This document shows positions 47,395 to 56,790 of a stretch of DNA of 64,000 nucleotides, one piece after another (position 1 is the stretch's first letter; the number at the start of each line of letters is the position of its first letter). The stretch comes from Pseudoroseomonas cervicalis (GTDB lineage Bacteria > Pseudomonadota > Alphaproteobacteria > Acetobacterales > Acetobacteraceae). The notes under the pieces were generated by a model. That model saw nothing but the letters and a program-made list of their open reading frames with translations, did no database searches and was not told the DNA's origin. Where the stretch lies: the NCBI RefSeq assembly GCF_030818485.1, contig NZ_JAUTAJ010000004.1, positions 1,467,001 to 1,531,000 of the forward strand, given 5' to 3'. The translations under genes were made by a program, and so were the position numbers.

Positions 47395-47919
47395 TTATTC
47401 CGGATAGGTGATCGCCAGCACCTCCACCTCCTCCGGCCCCGCCGGGGTGCGGATGCGCACCAGATCGCCCACACGCGCCTTCAGCAGCGCCCGCGCCACC
47501 GGCGAGACCCAGGAGATGCGGCCGCGATCGGCATCCGCCTCGTCGACGCCGACGATGGTCACGCTGACCTCGCTGTCATCCTCCCGCGCATAGGTCACGC
47601 TGGCGCCGAAAAAGACCTGGTCGCGCCTCGTCTGCGCCGCCGGGTCCACCACCTGCACCCGCTCCAGCCGCTTGCGCAGGAAGCGCACCCGGCGGTCGAT
47701 CTCGCGCAGCCGGCGCTTGCCATACTGGTAGTCGGCATTCTCGCTGCGGTCGCCGAGGCTCGCCGCCCAGGAGACGATCTCGACCACCTTCGGCCGCTCC
47801 TCGTTCCACAGGCTGCGCAGCTCCTCCTGCAGCGCCGCCTGGCCGGCGGGCGTCATGTAGAAGGGCGTGCCGGGCGGCAGGCCGGGCGGGCCCTCATCCT
47901 CGTCGTCATCCTCGGCCAT
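47395..47919 (-). CDS. greB: Transcription elongation factor GreB
   Basis: Binds the secondary channel of RNA polymerase and stimulates transcript cleavage in backtracked complexes; 174 residues. The N-terminal coiled coil carries the acidic tip; the GreB-type stretch GDRSENADYQYGKRRLREIDRR distinguishes it from GreA. The C-terminal FKBP-like domain has the SPVARALL motif. The first residues (AEDDDEDEGPPG) form a short acidic extension. Same strand as the EamA gene 92 bp downstream. Confidence 0.93.
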   Translation of the reverse strand: MAEDDDEDEGPPGLPPGTPFYMTPAGQAALQEELRSLWNEERPKVVEIVSWAASLGDRSENADYQYGKRRLREIDRRVRFLRKRLERVQVVDPAAQTRRDQVFFGASVTYAREDDSEVSVTIVGVDEADADRGRISWVSPVARALLKARVGDLVRIRTPAGPEEVEVLAITYPE

Positions 47920-48196
47920 GGCGGGTTCCCGGCGGTTGCGGCACAGCCTGGCGGGTTAGCCGCCGGCGCCCACCACCGCAATATCGCGAGGCCCCCGCTT
48001 TTTCTCTCCCATGAAGTGCAAAACTCCGCTTCACTGAACGCATGCAGCGAGCAGCCGAGCCGGACCGCAGAAGCGGCCCGTGTCCCGCGGCGAACAGCCA
48101 CGGGACAGCCGGGCAGAGGGAGGAAGCGTCGCCACCAGGCCGCAGGGCCCGGCCGGGCGCCTCTCGACCAGATCGCCGAAAGGGGCGCGCGGGGGG

Positions 48197-49693
48197 ATGG
48201 CCATGACCACACCGGCCGCCCGCCATGCCCGGCGCCAGCTGCACTGGCTGCAGGGTTTCCTGGCCGTGTCGATCCTGGCTTTCGCGCTGCTGCTGCTGGC
48301 CCACCGGATGGTCGGCAGCGATGCGGCGGCCAGCCGCATCCATCGAATGCAGAATGCCCTCGGCGCCACCGCCACGCTGCTCTCCGCCCCCGGCGAGGGC
48401 TTCGGCGAGGCCTGGGCCGACAGCCATCTGATGCTGGCCCGGCTGGCGCGGCAGGAGCCGGAGCTGGAACAGCATTACGAGGCGGTGCTGGCGGCGCTGA
48501 TGCTGGCCGACCCGCCGCTGCGCGAGCCGGTGCGCGCGCTGGAGAGCGGCATCCTGGGCCAGATCGCCACGCTGCACCGGCAGGAACAGGAAAGGCTGCG
48601 GGTCAGCGTCGCGGTGGCGCTGGCGGCGGCGCTGGCCGGCGGGCTGCTGCTCGGCCAGGTGCTGCGGGGCGCGCTGCGCGATGCCCGCGCCCAGGCCGCC
48701 GCCGCCGCCGATGCCAAGGCCCGCATGCGCGCCGTCTGCGGCGCCGCGCCGATCGGCCTGGCCGTGCTGGACGACCGGCTGCGGGTCGAGACGCTGAACA
48801 CCCGCTTCGCCCTGCTGACCGGGCGGCCGCCGGAGGAGTGCGAGGGCCTGGCCCTGGCCGAGCTGCTGCCGGAGCTGGCGCCGCGCCTGCAGCCGCTGCT
48901 GCGGGAGGCGCTGGCGCAGGGCCAGCCCCTGCCCGGCCAGGACATCACCCTGCCCGGCCCGGGCGGCGAGCCGCGCTGCTACCATGTGGCGATCGAGCCG
49001 GTACAGGGCGCGCGGCTGCGGCCCGATCTCTGCCTGGCGCTGATGGATGTGTCCGAACGCCTGGCCCTGGCCGCCTGGCGGGAGGAGATCGTGGGCGAGC
49101 TGAACCACCGGGTGAAGAACACCCTGGCCACGGTGCAGTCGCTGGCGGCGCAGACGCTGCGCGGCGCGGCGCTGGACCCGCAGCGCTTCGCCGCCGATTT
49201 CAGCGCGCGCCTCGGCGCGCTGTCGCGCTCGCATGAGCTGCTGGCCGCGGTGGGCTGGTCCTGCGCCACCCTGCCGGCGGTGGTGCAGGCCGCGCTCTCC
49301 CCCTGGCGGGAGGGCGGGCGGCTCTGCGTCGAGGGCGAGGAGCCCACCCTGCTGCGGCCGCTGCAGGCGCAATCCCTGGTCATCGCGCTGACCGAGCTGG
49401 CCGGCAATGCGGCGCGGCATGGCGCGCTCTCCGCCGGCGGGCTGGTCCGGCTGCGCTGGGAACGCGGCGGCGACGGGCTGCTGCACCTGTGCTGGCAGGA
49501 GCAGGGCGGCCCGCCGCTCGCCGGGCCGCCGCTGCATCGCGGCTTCGGCCTGCGCTTCCTGGAGCGCGGCCTGGCGCATGATCTCGGCCCCGGCGCGCAG
49601 GTGCGGCTGTTCTTCGGGCCGGACGGGCTGCATTGCGAGATGCGCTTCCCCGCCAGCCCCGCCCTGCCCGCCGCACCGCCCCAGGCTGCCTGA
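48197..49693 (+). CDS. Membrane-bound HWE-type histidine kinase
   Basis: Sensor kinase of 498 residues. Two membrane segments (about residues 17-37 and 136-154) flank a periplasmic helical sensor. A PAS domain follows (about 176-290). The dimerisation box is ELNHRVKNTLATVQSLA with His304. The ATPase part has the family N-box ELAGNAARHGALS and the W-x-E motif in CWQEQGGPP, which define the HWE group. HWE kinases often signal to the general stress response in alphaproteobacteria. No response regulator is adjacent, so it is an orphan. GGGGGG precedes the ATG; a start six bases later is also possible. Confidence 0.9.
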   Translation: MAMTTPAARHARRQLHWLQGFLAVSILAFALLLLAHRMVGSDAAASRIHRMQNALGATATLLSAPGEGFGEAWADSHLMLARLARQEPELEQHYEAVLAALMLADPPLREPVRALESGILGQIATLHRQEQERLRVSVAVALAAALAGGLLLGQVLRGALRDARAQAAAAADAKARMRAVCGAAPIGLAVLDDRLRVETLNTRFALLTGRPPEECEGLALAELLPELAPRLQPLLREALAQGQPLPGQDITLPGPGGEPRCYHVAIEPVQGARLRPDLCLALMDVSERLALAAWREEIVGELNHRVKNTLATVQSLAAQTLRGAALDPQRFAADFSARLGALSRSHELLAAVGWSCATLPAVVQAALSPWREGGRLCVEGEEPTLLRPLQAQSLVIALTELAGNAARHGALSAGGLVRLRWERGGDGLLHLCWQEQGGPPLAGPPLHRGFGLRFLERGLAHDLGPGAQVRLFFGPDGLHCEMRFPASPALPAAPPQAA

Positions 49694-49750
49694 AGGGGCC
49701 GCCTGAGCGGGCGGCCTGAAGGGACAGGCTGAGGGGATGGCCCGCGGCGC

Positions 49751-51571
49751 CTAGCCGCCGGCCTCCTCGCGCAGCATCTCCAGCTCCAGCCAGCGCTCCT
49801 CAGCCTCGGCCAGGCCGGTCTCGGCCTTCACCAGCAGCTCCGTCGCCTTGTCGAAGCGGGCGCGGTCGCGCGCATACAGCCCCGGATCGGCCAGGATTTC
49901 CTTCAGCTTGCCGATCTCGGCCTCCAGCTTGCGCATGCGCGCCGGCAGCGTCTCCAGCTCATGCTGGTCCTTGAACGACATTTTTTTCCGGGCCGCCGCC
50001 ATCGGTGCGGCGGCGGCGGGCTTCGGGGCCGCGGGTTTCGCGGGGGCGTCCGGCGTGGCGTCGGCGCGGGCCCGCACGCCATGGCCGCGCTGCGCCACCA
50101 TGTCGGAATAGCCGCCGGCATAATCCTGCCAGCGCCCCTCGCCCTCCCAGGCGATGACATTGGTCGCCACCCGGTCGAGGAAGTCGCGATCATGGCTGAC
50201 CACGATGACCGTGCCGGCATATTCGGCGATCTGCTCCTGCAGCAGGTCCAGCGTCTCGAGGTCGAGATCGTTGGTCGGCTCGTCCAGCACCAGCAGGTTG
50301 GAGGGCATGGCGAAGGCACGCGCCAGCAGCAGCCGCCCCCGCTCGCCGCCCGACAGCGCCGAGACCGGGCTGCGCGCCTGCTCCGGCAGGAACAGGAAAT
50401 CCTTCATGTAGCCCACCACATGGCGCGGCTGGCCATTCACCCAGACCTGGTCGCCGCGCTTGCCTGTCAGCGTCTCGGCCACCGTCATGGCCGGGTCCAG
50501 CGCCTCGCGCCGCTGGTCCAGCGTGATCATCTGCAGATTGGTGCCGAGCTTCACCTGCCCCGCATCGGGGGCCAGCACGCCGGTCAGCATCGACAGCAGC
50601 GTGGTCTTGCCGGCGCCATTGGGGCCCACGATGCCGACCCGGTCGCCGCGCAGGATGCGGGTCGAGAAGTCGCGCACGACCGGCCGCTCGCCATAGAGCT
50701 TGGAAATGCCCTCGGCGGCGATCACCAGGGAGCCGGAGCCCTCCCCCTCCGCCACCGCCATCTTCACGCCGCCCTGGGCGGCGCGGCGCTCGCGGCGCTG
50801 CTGGCGCAGCCCGGCGAGTTCCGCCACGCGGCGGACATTGCGCTTGCGCCGGGCGGTGACGCCGTAGCGCATCCAATCCTCTTCGCGGGCGATCTGCCGG
50901 TCGAGCTTGTGCGCCTCCTTCTCCTCCAGCTCCAGCACCTCGTCCCGCCAGGTCTCGAAATGGGCGAAGCCGCGCGAGAGGCGGCGGGTCACGCCGCGGT
51001 CGAGCCAGACCATCTCGCGCGTCATGCTCTCCAGGAAGCGGCGGTCATGGCTGATCAGCACCAGGGCGGAGCGCATGGCGCCCACCTCCTGCTCCAGCCA
51101 TTCGATGGCCGGCAGGTCCAGATGGTTGGTGGGCTCGTCCAGCAGCAGGATGTCCGGGCTGGGCGCCAGCGCCCGCGCCAGCGCCGCGCGCCGCCCCTCG
51201 CCGCCCGAGAGGTTCTGCGGCAGCTCCTCCCCGGTCAGGCCGAGCTGCTCCAGCAGGTAATGCGCGCGGTACTCGTCGTCGCCGGGGGCGAGCCCCGCCT
51301 GCACATAGGCCAGCACATTGGCATAGGCGGAAAGGTCCGGCTCCTGCTCCAGATAGCGCAGCGTGGCGCCGGGCTGGACGAAGCGGCTGCCGCCATCGGC
51401 CTGCACCAGCCCGGCGGCGATCTTCAGCAGGGTCGACTTGCCCGAGCCGTTGCGGCCGATCAGCGCGACGCGTTCCCCCGGCGCGACCGAGAGGGTGGCG
51501 CCGGAGAGCAGCGGCGTGGTGCCGAAGCCCAGGCGGATATCCTGAAGGAGCAGAAGCGGAGGTGCGGCCAT
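49751..51571 (-). CDS. ABC-F family ATPase (Uup-like)
   Basis: Soluble protein with two ABC domains, 606 residues, no membrane domain. Domain 1 has Walker A GRNGSGKS, signature LSGGEGRR and LLLDEPTNHLD. Domain 2 has Walker A GPNGAGKT, signature LSGGERGR and LVLDEPTNDLD. A charged linker joins them and a C-terminal coiled coil (MRKLEAEIGKLKEIL to EERWLELEMLREEAG) follows, the layout of Uup, which binds ribosomes or branched DNA. The ATG used here starts at the first beta strand. Divergent from the FAD oxidoreductase gene. Confidence 0.93.
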   Translation of the reverse strand: MAAPPLLLLQDIRLGFGTTPLLSGATLSVAPGERVALIGRNGSGKSTLLKIAAGLVQADGGSRFVQPGATLRYLEQEPDLSAYANVLAYVQAGLAPGDDEYRAHYLLEQLGLTGEELPQNLSGGEGRRAALARALAPSPDILLLDEPTNHLDLPAIEWLEQEVGAMRSALVLISHDRRFLESMTREMVWLDRGVTRRLSRGFAHFETWRDEVLELEEKEAHKLDRQIAREEDWMRYGVTARRKRNVRRVAELAGLRQQRRERRAAQGGVKMAVAEGEGSGSLVIAAEGISKLYGERPVVRDFSTRILRGDRVGIVGPNGAGKTTLLSMLTGVLAPDAGQVKLGTNLQMITLDQRREALDPAMTVAETLTGKRGDQVWVNGQPRHVVGYMKDFLFLPEQARSPVSALSGGERGRLLLARAFAMPSNLLVLDEPTNDLDLETLDLLQEQIAEYAGTVIVVSHDRDFLDRVATNVIAWEGEGRWQDYAGGYSDMVAQRGHGVRARADATPDAPAKPAAPKPAAAAPMAAARKKMSFKDQHELETLPARMRKLEAEIGKLKEILADPGLYARDRARFDKATELLVKAETGLAEAEERWLELEMLREEAGG

Positions 51572-51702
51572 GACAGGCTGCCTGATGGCCCGGCCGCCTC
51601 CCGTCAAGCGGAGAAAGCCGGGGGGCGGCACGGCGCCGGGGGGCTGGCCCCGCCGGCCCCGCCACGCTACCAGAATCGCACAAGCAAGAAGGGGAACGGG
51701 CC

Positions 51703-52821
51703 TTGGACGAGGTGGATTGCATCGTGGTGGGCGCCGGCGTGGTCGGGCTCGCGGTGGCACGCGCCCTGGCGCTGGCCGGGCGCGAGGTGCTGGTGCTGGA
51801 AGCCGCCGAGGGCATCGGCACCGAGACCTCCTCGCGCAACAGCGAGGTGATCCATGCCGGCATCTACTACCCCAAGGGCAGCCTGATGGCGCGGCTCTGC
51901 GTCGAGGGCAAGCACCGCCTCTACGAATATTGCGCTGGCCAGGGCGTGCCGCATGCCCGCTGCGGCAAGCTGATCGTGGCGACCGATGCGGCGGAGGCCG
52001 AGAAGCTGGCCTCCATCCAGGCCCGCGCCGCCGCCAATGGCGTGCCGGACCTGACCCTGCTCTCGGCCGCCGAGGCGCAGGCGCTGGAGCCGGCGCTGTC
52101 CTGCACCGCCGCCCTGCTCTCCCCCTCCACCGGCATCATCGACAGCCATGCCTATATGCTGGCGCTGCAGGGCGATGCGGAGAATGCCGGGGCGCTCTTC
52201 GCCTTCCACAGCCCGGTGGCGCGCGGCCGGCTGCTGCCCGAGGGCGGCGCCGAGCTGGAGGTGGGCGGGGCCGAGCCGATGGCGCTGCGCTGCCGCCTGC
52301 TGGTCAACGCCGCCGGGCTGCACGCGCAGCACCTGGCCGCGTCGCTCGCGGGCATGCCCGCCACCCATGTGCCGCCGACCTACTACGCCAAGGGCAATTA
52401 CTTCACCCTGGCCGGGCGCTCCCCCTTCTCGCGGCTGATCTATCCGGTGCCGGTGCCGGGCGGCCTGGGGACGCATCTGACCATCGATCTCGGCGGCCAG
52501 GCGCGCTTCGGCCCCGATGTGGAATGGGTGGAGCGCATCGAATACGAGGTCGATCCGCGCCGCGGCGAGGGTTTCTACGCCGCCATCCGCCGCTACTGGC
52601 CCGGCCTGCCGGAGGGCGCGCTGCAGCCCGGCTATTCCGGCATCCGCCCGAAGATCGTGCCCCCCGGCCAGGCGGCGCAGGATTTCCTGGTGCAGGGGCC
52701 GGCGGTGCATGGCCAGGCCGGGCTGATCAACCTGTTCGGCATCGAATCCCCCGGCCTCACCGCCTCGCTGGCCATCGCCGCGCATGTGGCGGAGCTGGCG
52801 GGCGCCCCGGCCCCGGCCTGA
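51703..52821 (+). CDS. FAD-dependent oxidoreductase of the DAO/L-2-hydroxyglutarate dehydrogenase group
   Basis: Flavoprotein of 372 residues. The FAD motif [16 protein letters not shown] is at the N terminus, followed by [15 protein letters not shown], which is typical of the LhgO/L2HGDH branch. The C-terminal [14 protein letters not shown] is also of that branch. Translation starts at TTG (51703) with AAGGGG at ribosome distance; no ATG fits. Likely substrate is a 2-hydroxy acid; L-2-hydroxyglutarate is the best guess. Confidence 0.88.
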   Translation: MDEVDCIVVGAGVVGLAVARALALAGREVLVLEAAEGIGTETSSRNSEVIHAGIYYPKGSLMARLCVEGKHRLYEYCAGQGVPHARCGKLIVATDAAEAEKLASIQARAAANGVPDLTLLSAAEAQALEPALSCTAALLSPSTGIIDSHAYMLALQGDAENAGALFAFHSPVARGRLLPEGGAELEVGGAEPMALRCRLLVNAAGLHAQHLAASLAGMPATHVPPTYYAKGNYFTLAGRSPFSRLIYPVPVPGGLGTHLTIDLGGQARFGPDVEWVERIEYEVDPRRGEGFYAAIRRYWPGLPEGALQPGYSGIRPKIVPPGQAAQDFLVQGPAVHGQAGLINLFGIESPGLTASLAIAAHVAELAGAPAPA

Positions 52822-52875
52822 GCCCGGGGGCACGCGCGGGGGTGAAGCGCGGCGCCGGATCGGCTAGAGCAGGCG

Positions 52876-54234
52876 GTGCCCCGCCCCGCCTGTCTGGAGG
52901 CCCGCTTGCCCGAAGCCCTGTCCGGTCCGCATGCCTTCGGCGCCTATGAGGCCGAGTTCCACACCGCGGCCGAGTCCAGCCATCTGATCATCGCGCTTTC
53001 CGGCGCGCAGCCCGCCACGGCCGAGGCGCCGGAATGGCGCGGCCTGCTGCCCCGGCCGGGCGGCGATGTGGTGTGGGTGCGGGACCGGCAGCGCAGCTGG
53101 TACAATGCCGCCGAGGGCTGGGACGCGCTGCTGGCGGCGCTGCGCGATGCCGCCACCGCCCGCCCCTATGAGCACGTCGCGCTGATCGGCGCCGGCATGG
53201 GCGGCTATGGCGCGCTGCTGCTGGCCGAGGCGCTGCCGCAGGCGCTGGTGGTGGCCCTCTCCCCCTCGATCGGCATCGACACCGCCCGCTTCGGCCGCGG
53301 CGTGGCGCGGCCGCTGGACTGGGTCGACGCCGCCGCCCCGGCCCTGCCGCGGCCCGAGGCACGGCTGGAGGGCGACCCGCAGCGCTACCTGCTGCTGTTC
53401 GGCGACCAGGATGTGCTCGACATCCAGAATGCCCGGCGCTTCCACGAGGCGGGCTGGCGCAACCTGTTCCTCTGCGCCGACGCGCCGCACGCACTGGCCG
53501 AGCATCTGCGCCGCCCCGGCCGGCTGGAGCGGCTGCTGGACCGGCTGGCGCGCGGCGAGCCGGCCACCGCCCAGGCGGCCGCCACCGGCGCCTATCTGGC
53601 CTTCAGCCATTGCCCGGCCTTCCTGCTGCTGGAGGCGCGCCGGCTGCTCTATGCCGGGGAGATGGCGCAGGCCGACCTGCTGCTGGGCGACGTCGCGCGC
53701 TCCGCCCTGGCCCCGCGCCAGGCGCTGGGCACGCTCCTCCAGCTGCGCGATTCGCTGGAGCGGGTGGATGCGGCGCGGCTGGAGCGCTTCCTGGCCGGGC
53801 CGCTGCAGAGCGTGCGCCAGAAGCTGGCCGAGGGGTGGGAGGCGCAATACAGCAGCAGCGAGGCGGTGCTGCTGGGCGGCGCCGCCTCGCTCGGCCCGCT
53901 GGTGCTGATGCGGCTGCAGCAACCGGGCCGCCAGGGCGAGGCGCGGCTGGCGCTGGAATTCCGCGCCGACCCGCCACCGGCCGGCAACCAGGGCGGCGCC
54001 CGCAAGCTGGCCGCCTACAGCCTCACGCCGGAGGGGCCGCGGCGCCTCCCGGTGGAGGAGCGGCCGGGCGGCGTGCTGGCCCTGTCGGTCACCGCGCAGG
54101 AGGGGGTGGCCGAGCTGCTGCTGCAGCGCCGCTGCTTCTTCTCCAGCTTCGATGCGGAGCGCGGCGGGCGGCGGCAGATGTGGGCGATGCGCGTCAGCCC
54201 GCCGCTGCTGCGCGTCGAGGACCCCTCGGGCTGA
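52876..54234 (+). CDS. Alpha/beta-hydrolase-fold protein of unknown function, nucleophile Ser missing
   Basis: Unrecognised protein of 452 residues. The N-terminal 220 residues look like an alpha/beta-hydrolase core: the nucleophile elbow region reads LIGAGMGGYGALLLAE (103-118), where catalytic relatives have Ser at the third position (GxSMGG); here it is Gly107. A strand LLLFGDQDV and a late His (APHALAEHL) correspond to the acid and base positions. The second half is helical followed by a beta-rich end, with no known domain. The start at GTG (52876) is uncertain; a TTG 30 bases later is an alternative. It lies 54 bp after the FAD oxidoreductase gene, same strand. Confidence 0.8.
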   Translation: MPRPACLEARLPEALSGPHAFGAYEAEFHTAAESSHLIIALSGAQPATAEAPEWRGLLPRPGGDVVWVRDRQRSWYNAAEGWDALLAALRDAATARPYEHVALIGAGMGGYGALLLAEALPQALVVALSPSIGIDTARFGRGVARPLDWVDAAAPALPRPEARLEGDPQRYLLLFGDQDVLDIQNARRFHEAGWRNLFLCADAPHALAEHLRRPGRLERLLDRLARGEPATAQAAATGAYLAFSHCPAFLLLEARRLLYAGEMAQADLLLGDVARSALAPRQALGTLLQLRDSLERVDAARLERFLAGPLQSVRQKLAEGWEAQYSSSEAVLLGGAASLGPLVLMRLQQPGRQGEARLALEFRADPPPAGNQGGARKLAAYSLTPEGPRRLPVEERPGGVLALSVTAQEGVAELLLQRRCFFSSFDAERGGRRQMWAMRVSPPLLRVEDPSG

Positions 54235-54250
54235 GCCGCGGCGGCGCATG

Positions 54251-54281
54251 AAAAAGCCGGGCGGGGAGAGCCCTGCCCGGC
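54251..54281 (-). terminator. Rho-independent terminator of the tolC-like gene
   Basis: On the minus strand a stem GCCGGGC/GCCCGGC with inner GGG/CCC pairs and loop CTCT, followed by TTTTT. It lies 28 nt after the tolC-like stop and also faces the hydrolase-fold gene. Confidence 0.85.
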
Positions 54282-54309
54282 GCGATCCGGCCCGCGCGGG
54301 GCCGGGGCG

Positions 54310-55710
54310 TCAGCGCGCCGCCTCGGCGCGCTCGTCGCGGTAGAGATCGCCGGTGCCGAACCAGCGGTTCCGCACGGTGCGGTAATAGGCCTCCATGTCG
54401 TACTGGGCGACGGGGAGGGCCAGGTCGCGCGCGGTGAGGCGGCCGACCGCGCCGGCCAGGTTGTAGCTGGCGGTGACCACGTTGGAGAGCGCCTGCACCA
54501 GGCTGACGCGCGCGTTCAGCAGCTCCTGCTCGGCATTCAGCACGTCGAGCGTGGTGCGGCTGCCCACCACCGCCTCGCGCTGCACGCCATCGAGGGCGAT
54601 CTCGGCGGCGCGGATCTGCGAGCGCACGCTCTCCACCTGGGCGCGCGCCGATTGCAGCGTCTCCCAGGCCTGGGTCGCCTGCTGCATCGATTGCCGCCGC
54701 TGGTCGTCGACGATCTGCCGGTAGCGCTGCGCATCCTGCCGCGCCTGGCGCACCGCCGCATGCTCCGACCCGCCCTGGTAGATCGGCACCGACAAATTCG
54801 CGGTGATCTGCTCGCCGGTCGAGCGGACATGCGGCTGCTGGCTGTTGTCGGAGCGGAAGGCCTGCGCCTGCACACTGACCTGCGGCAGCAGCGCCGACAT
54901 CTGCACATCCACCGCGTCGCGCGCCGCCGCCTCGTCGAACAGCGCCGCCACCACCTGCGGGTTGTTGCGGATGGCCAGCTCCGCCGCCTCGCGCCCATTG
55001 GCCACCGCCGCGCTCAGCGGCTGCGGCGCCGAGAGCCGCTCGGGGGCGAGGCCCACCACGCGCTGGAAGGTGGCGCGGCTGGTCTGCAGATTGCCCTCGG
55101 CGCTGGCGCGCGAGGCGCGCGCCCCGGCCAGCCGGCTCTCCGCCTGCGCCACATCGGTGCGGGTGATCTCGCCCACCCGGAAGCGCTCATTGGTCGCATC
55201 CAGCTGGCGCTGCAGCACCTGCACATTGTTCACGTTCAGCCGCAGCGTCTCCTGGTCGCGGATCACCGCGACATAGGCGGCGACCGTGTCGGAGAGCACC
55301 TGCTGCTCCGCCGCCAGCAGCCGGGCGCGCTGCGCCAGCACCTGGTTCTCGGCCCGCTGCGTCGCCGCCACGGTGCGGCCGCCGCTGTAGATCGGCTGGG
55401 TCAGCGTCGCCTGGGCGCCGGCGGTGGCGCGGTCGGCATCGCTGTAGATGCCGCGATTGCGCGTCGTGCCCTGCACATAGCCGGCATTGCCGGCCACCGT
55501 CACGCTCGGCCGCCAGCCGGCCAGCGCCTGCGGCACATTCTCATCCACCACCCGCAGCTGGGCGCGCGCCGTCTGCAGCGTCGGGTTGTTGGCATAGGCC
55601 TGCGACAGCGCCTCCTGCAGCGTCTGCGCCAGGCCCTGGCCGGGGGCAAGCATCGTCGGCGCCAGCGCGGTGGCGGCCAGGAGGGCGAGACGAATCCGCT
55701 TCGGAATCAT
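54310..55710 (-). CDS. tolC: TolC-family outer membrane efflux protein
   Basis: Outer-membrane channel of tripartite efflux or type I secretion, 466 residues, signal peptide ending GLA-QT near residue 29. It starts TLQEALSQAYANNPTLQTARAQ, the classic TolC repeat start, and has the second repeat start AELAIRNNPQVVAALFDE. Long helical stretches and the REAVVGSRTTLDVLNAEQELLNA motif are characteristic. It shares the minus-strand unit with tetR and a small lipoprotein gene and faces the adaptor and pump genes. Confidence 0.93.
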   Translation of the reverse strand: MIPKRIRLALLAATALAPTMLAPGQGLAQTLQEALSQAYANNPTLQTARAQLRVVDENVPQALAGWRPSVTVAGNAGYVQGTTRNRGIYSDADRATAGAQATLTQPIYSGGRTVAATQRAENQVLAQRARLLAAEQQVLSDTVAAYVAVIRDQETLRLNVNNVQVLQRQLDATNERFRVGEITRTDVAQAESRLAGARASRASAEGNLQTSRATFQRVVGLAPERLSAPQPLSAAVANGREAAELAIRNNPQVVAALFDEAAARDAVDVQMSALLPQVSVQAQAFRSDNSQQPHVRSTGEQITANLSVPIYQGGSEHAAVRQARQDAQRYRQIVDDQRRQSMQQATQAWETLQSARAQVESVRSQIRAAEIALDGVQREAVVGSRTTLDVLNAEQELLNARVSLVQALSNVVTASYNLAGAVGRLTARDLALPVAQYDMEAYYRTVRNRWFGTGDLYRDERAEAAR

Positions 55711-55769
55711 CGACCGTGTCTTTCGAGGAGAAGGGGCGAGGAGGAAGGAAGGCAGGAAGGCGGGCCGCG

Positions 55770-56000
55770 TCACCGCGGCGGGCGCGCCGCGGCCGCCGCA
55801 TCCGGGGCCGAGGGGGTCAGCCCATCCGCCCAGATATTGCCGGGTTCGGGGCGCAGCGTGTCGCCGGCATCGGGAATGCCGCGGATGGTCTGCAGGGTGC
55901 TGCCGGGCGGCAGGTCGGAGCGTCCGGCATCGGCGCCACCGGCGCAGGCGGCCAGCAGCGGCAGCAGGGCGAAGCCTGCCCAACGGGTCGACAACCGCAT
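55770..56000 (-). CDS. Small lipoprotein of unknown function in the efflux locus
   Basis: Predicted lipoprotein of 76 residues. The signal ends in the lipobox LAAC near residues 17-20 (FALLPLLAACAGG). The mature part is short and Pro/Ala/Asp-rich (DLPPGSTLQTIRGIPDAGD). It lies between tetR and tolC, same strand, 41 bp and 59 bp from them, so it is probably co-transcribed. No domain is recognised. An alternative start four codons upstream exists. Confidence 0.7.
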   Translation of the reverse strand: MRLSTRWAGFALLPLLAACAGGADAGRSDLPPGSTLQTIRGIPDAGDTLRPEPGNIWADGLTPSAPDAAAAARPPR

Positions 56001-56041
56001 CGCGGATCTCTCCATCAAGAGCGAAATCAAGCGCACGCCGA

Positions 56042-56689
56042 TCAGGTGCACACAGGGGATGGGGCCGCCACGGGCGCGACGGCGCAGGCCTGCAGGAAGC
56101 CGCGGACCGCGGCGCAGACCTCGTCGGAGAAGCGGAAATCGGCGACGCCGGCAACCCACATATGGATGAAGCCGCTGATCAGCGCCTTGAGGAAGAGCGT
56201 CGCGCGCTCCGGCGTCCAGCAGGCGCCGAGCTCGCCGCGCTCGGCGGCCAGGCGGAAGCGCTCCTCGACGCGCAGGCGCATCTTGGCATCGGCCTGCAGG
56301 CGGCGCTCCAGCGCCGGCGCCATGTCGGCCACGTATTCGCAGCGTTCCAGCATGATGGTCAGCAGCCGGGCGCGGCGCTCATCCTGCTCCAGCCGGCAGA
56401 GCGAGTCGCAGATCGCCTCGGCCATGGCGGGCAGCACCGGCCCCTCGGGCTCGCGGCCGAGGGCACCGCAGAGCTCGTCCTGCAGCAGCAGCAGCCGCTC
56501 ATCGAGGGCCAGGAACAGCCCAAGCTTGTCACGAAAATGCCAATGCACCGCACCCCTGGTGCAACCCGCGACACGGGCCACTTCATCGAGGGAGGCACGC
56601 GCAACGCCACGCTCCAGGAAGACCTGCTCGGCGGCATCGAGCAGCGCCTCGCGGGTTTCGTCGGCTTCCTGTTTTGTGCGGCGCGCCAT
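56042..56689 (-). CDS. TetR/AcrR-family transcriptional repressor of the efflux locus
   Basis: Repressor of 215 residues. The N-terminal helix-turn-helix is EVARVAGCTRGAVHWHFRDKLGL, close to AcrR and TtgR. The C-terminal helical ligand domain follows AcrR-type spacing. It is divergent from the adaptor gene and a 24-bp operator-like palindrome sits in between, so it probably represses both directions. The ATG chosen begins MARRTKQEADETR, the standard start of this family. Confidence 0.93.
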   Translation of the reverse strand: MARRTKQEADETREALLDAAEQVFLERGVARASLDEVARVAGCTRGAVHWHFRDKLGLFLALDERLLLLQDELCGALGREPEGPVLPAMAEAICDSLCRLEQDERRARLLTIMLERCEYVADMAPALERRLQADAKMRLRVEERFRLAAERGELGACWTPERATLFLKALISGFIHMWVAGVADFRFSDEVCAAVRGFLQACAVAPVAAPSPVCT

Positions 56690-56723
56690 ACTCCGACCTT
56701 GCAGTTCCTTCAGCTGCCTTTTA

Positions 56724-56747
56724 TATACATACGCGAAGGTATCTTTA
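56724..56747. promoter_or_regulatory. 24-bp AcrR-type operator palindrome
   Basis: TATACATAC-GCGAAG-GTATCTTTA: two 9-bp arms with 7 matching pairs around a 6-bp centre, the same 24-bp size as AcrR-type operators. It is 34 bp from the tetR start and 43 bp from the adaptor ATG, in an AT-rich patch that should hold both promoters. Confidence 0.65.
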
Positions 56748-56790
56748 CAAGCCACTGCGAGCCCGCGGCTCGGCTCTTCCTGGAGGTTTC

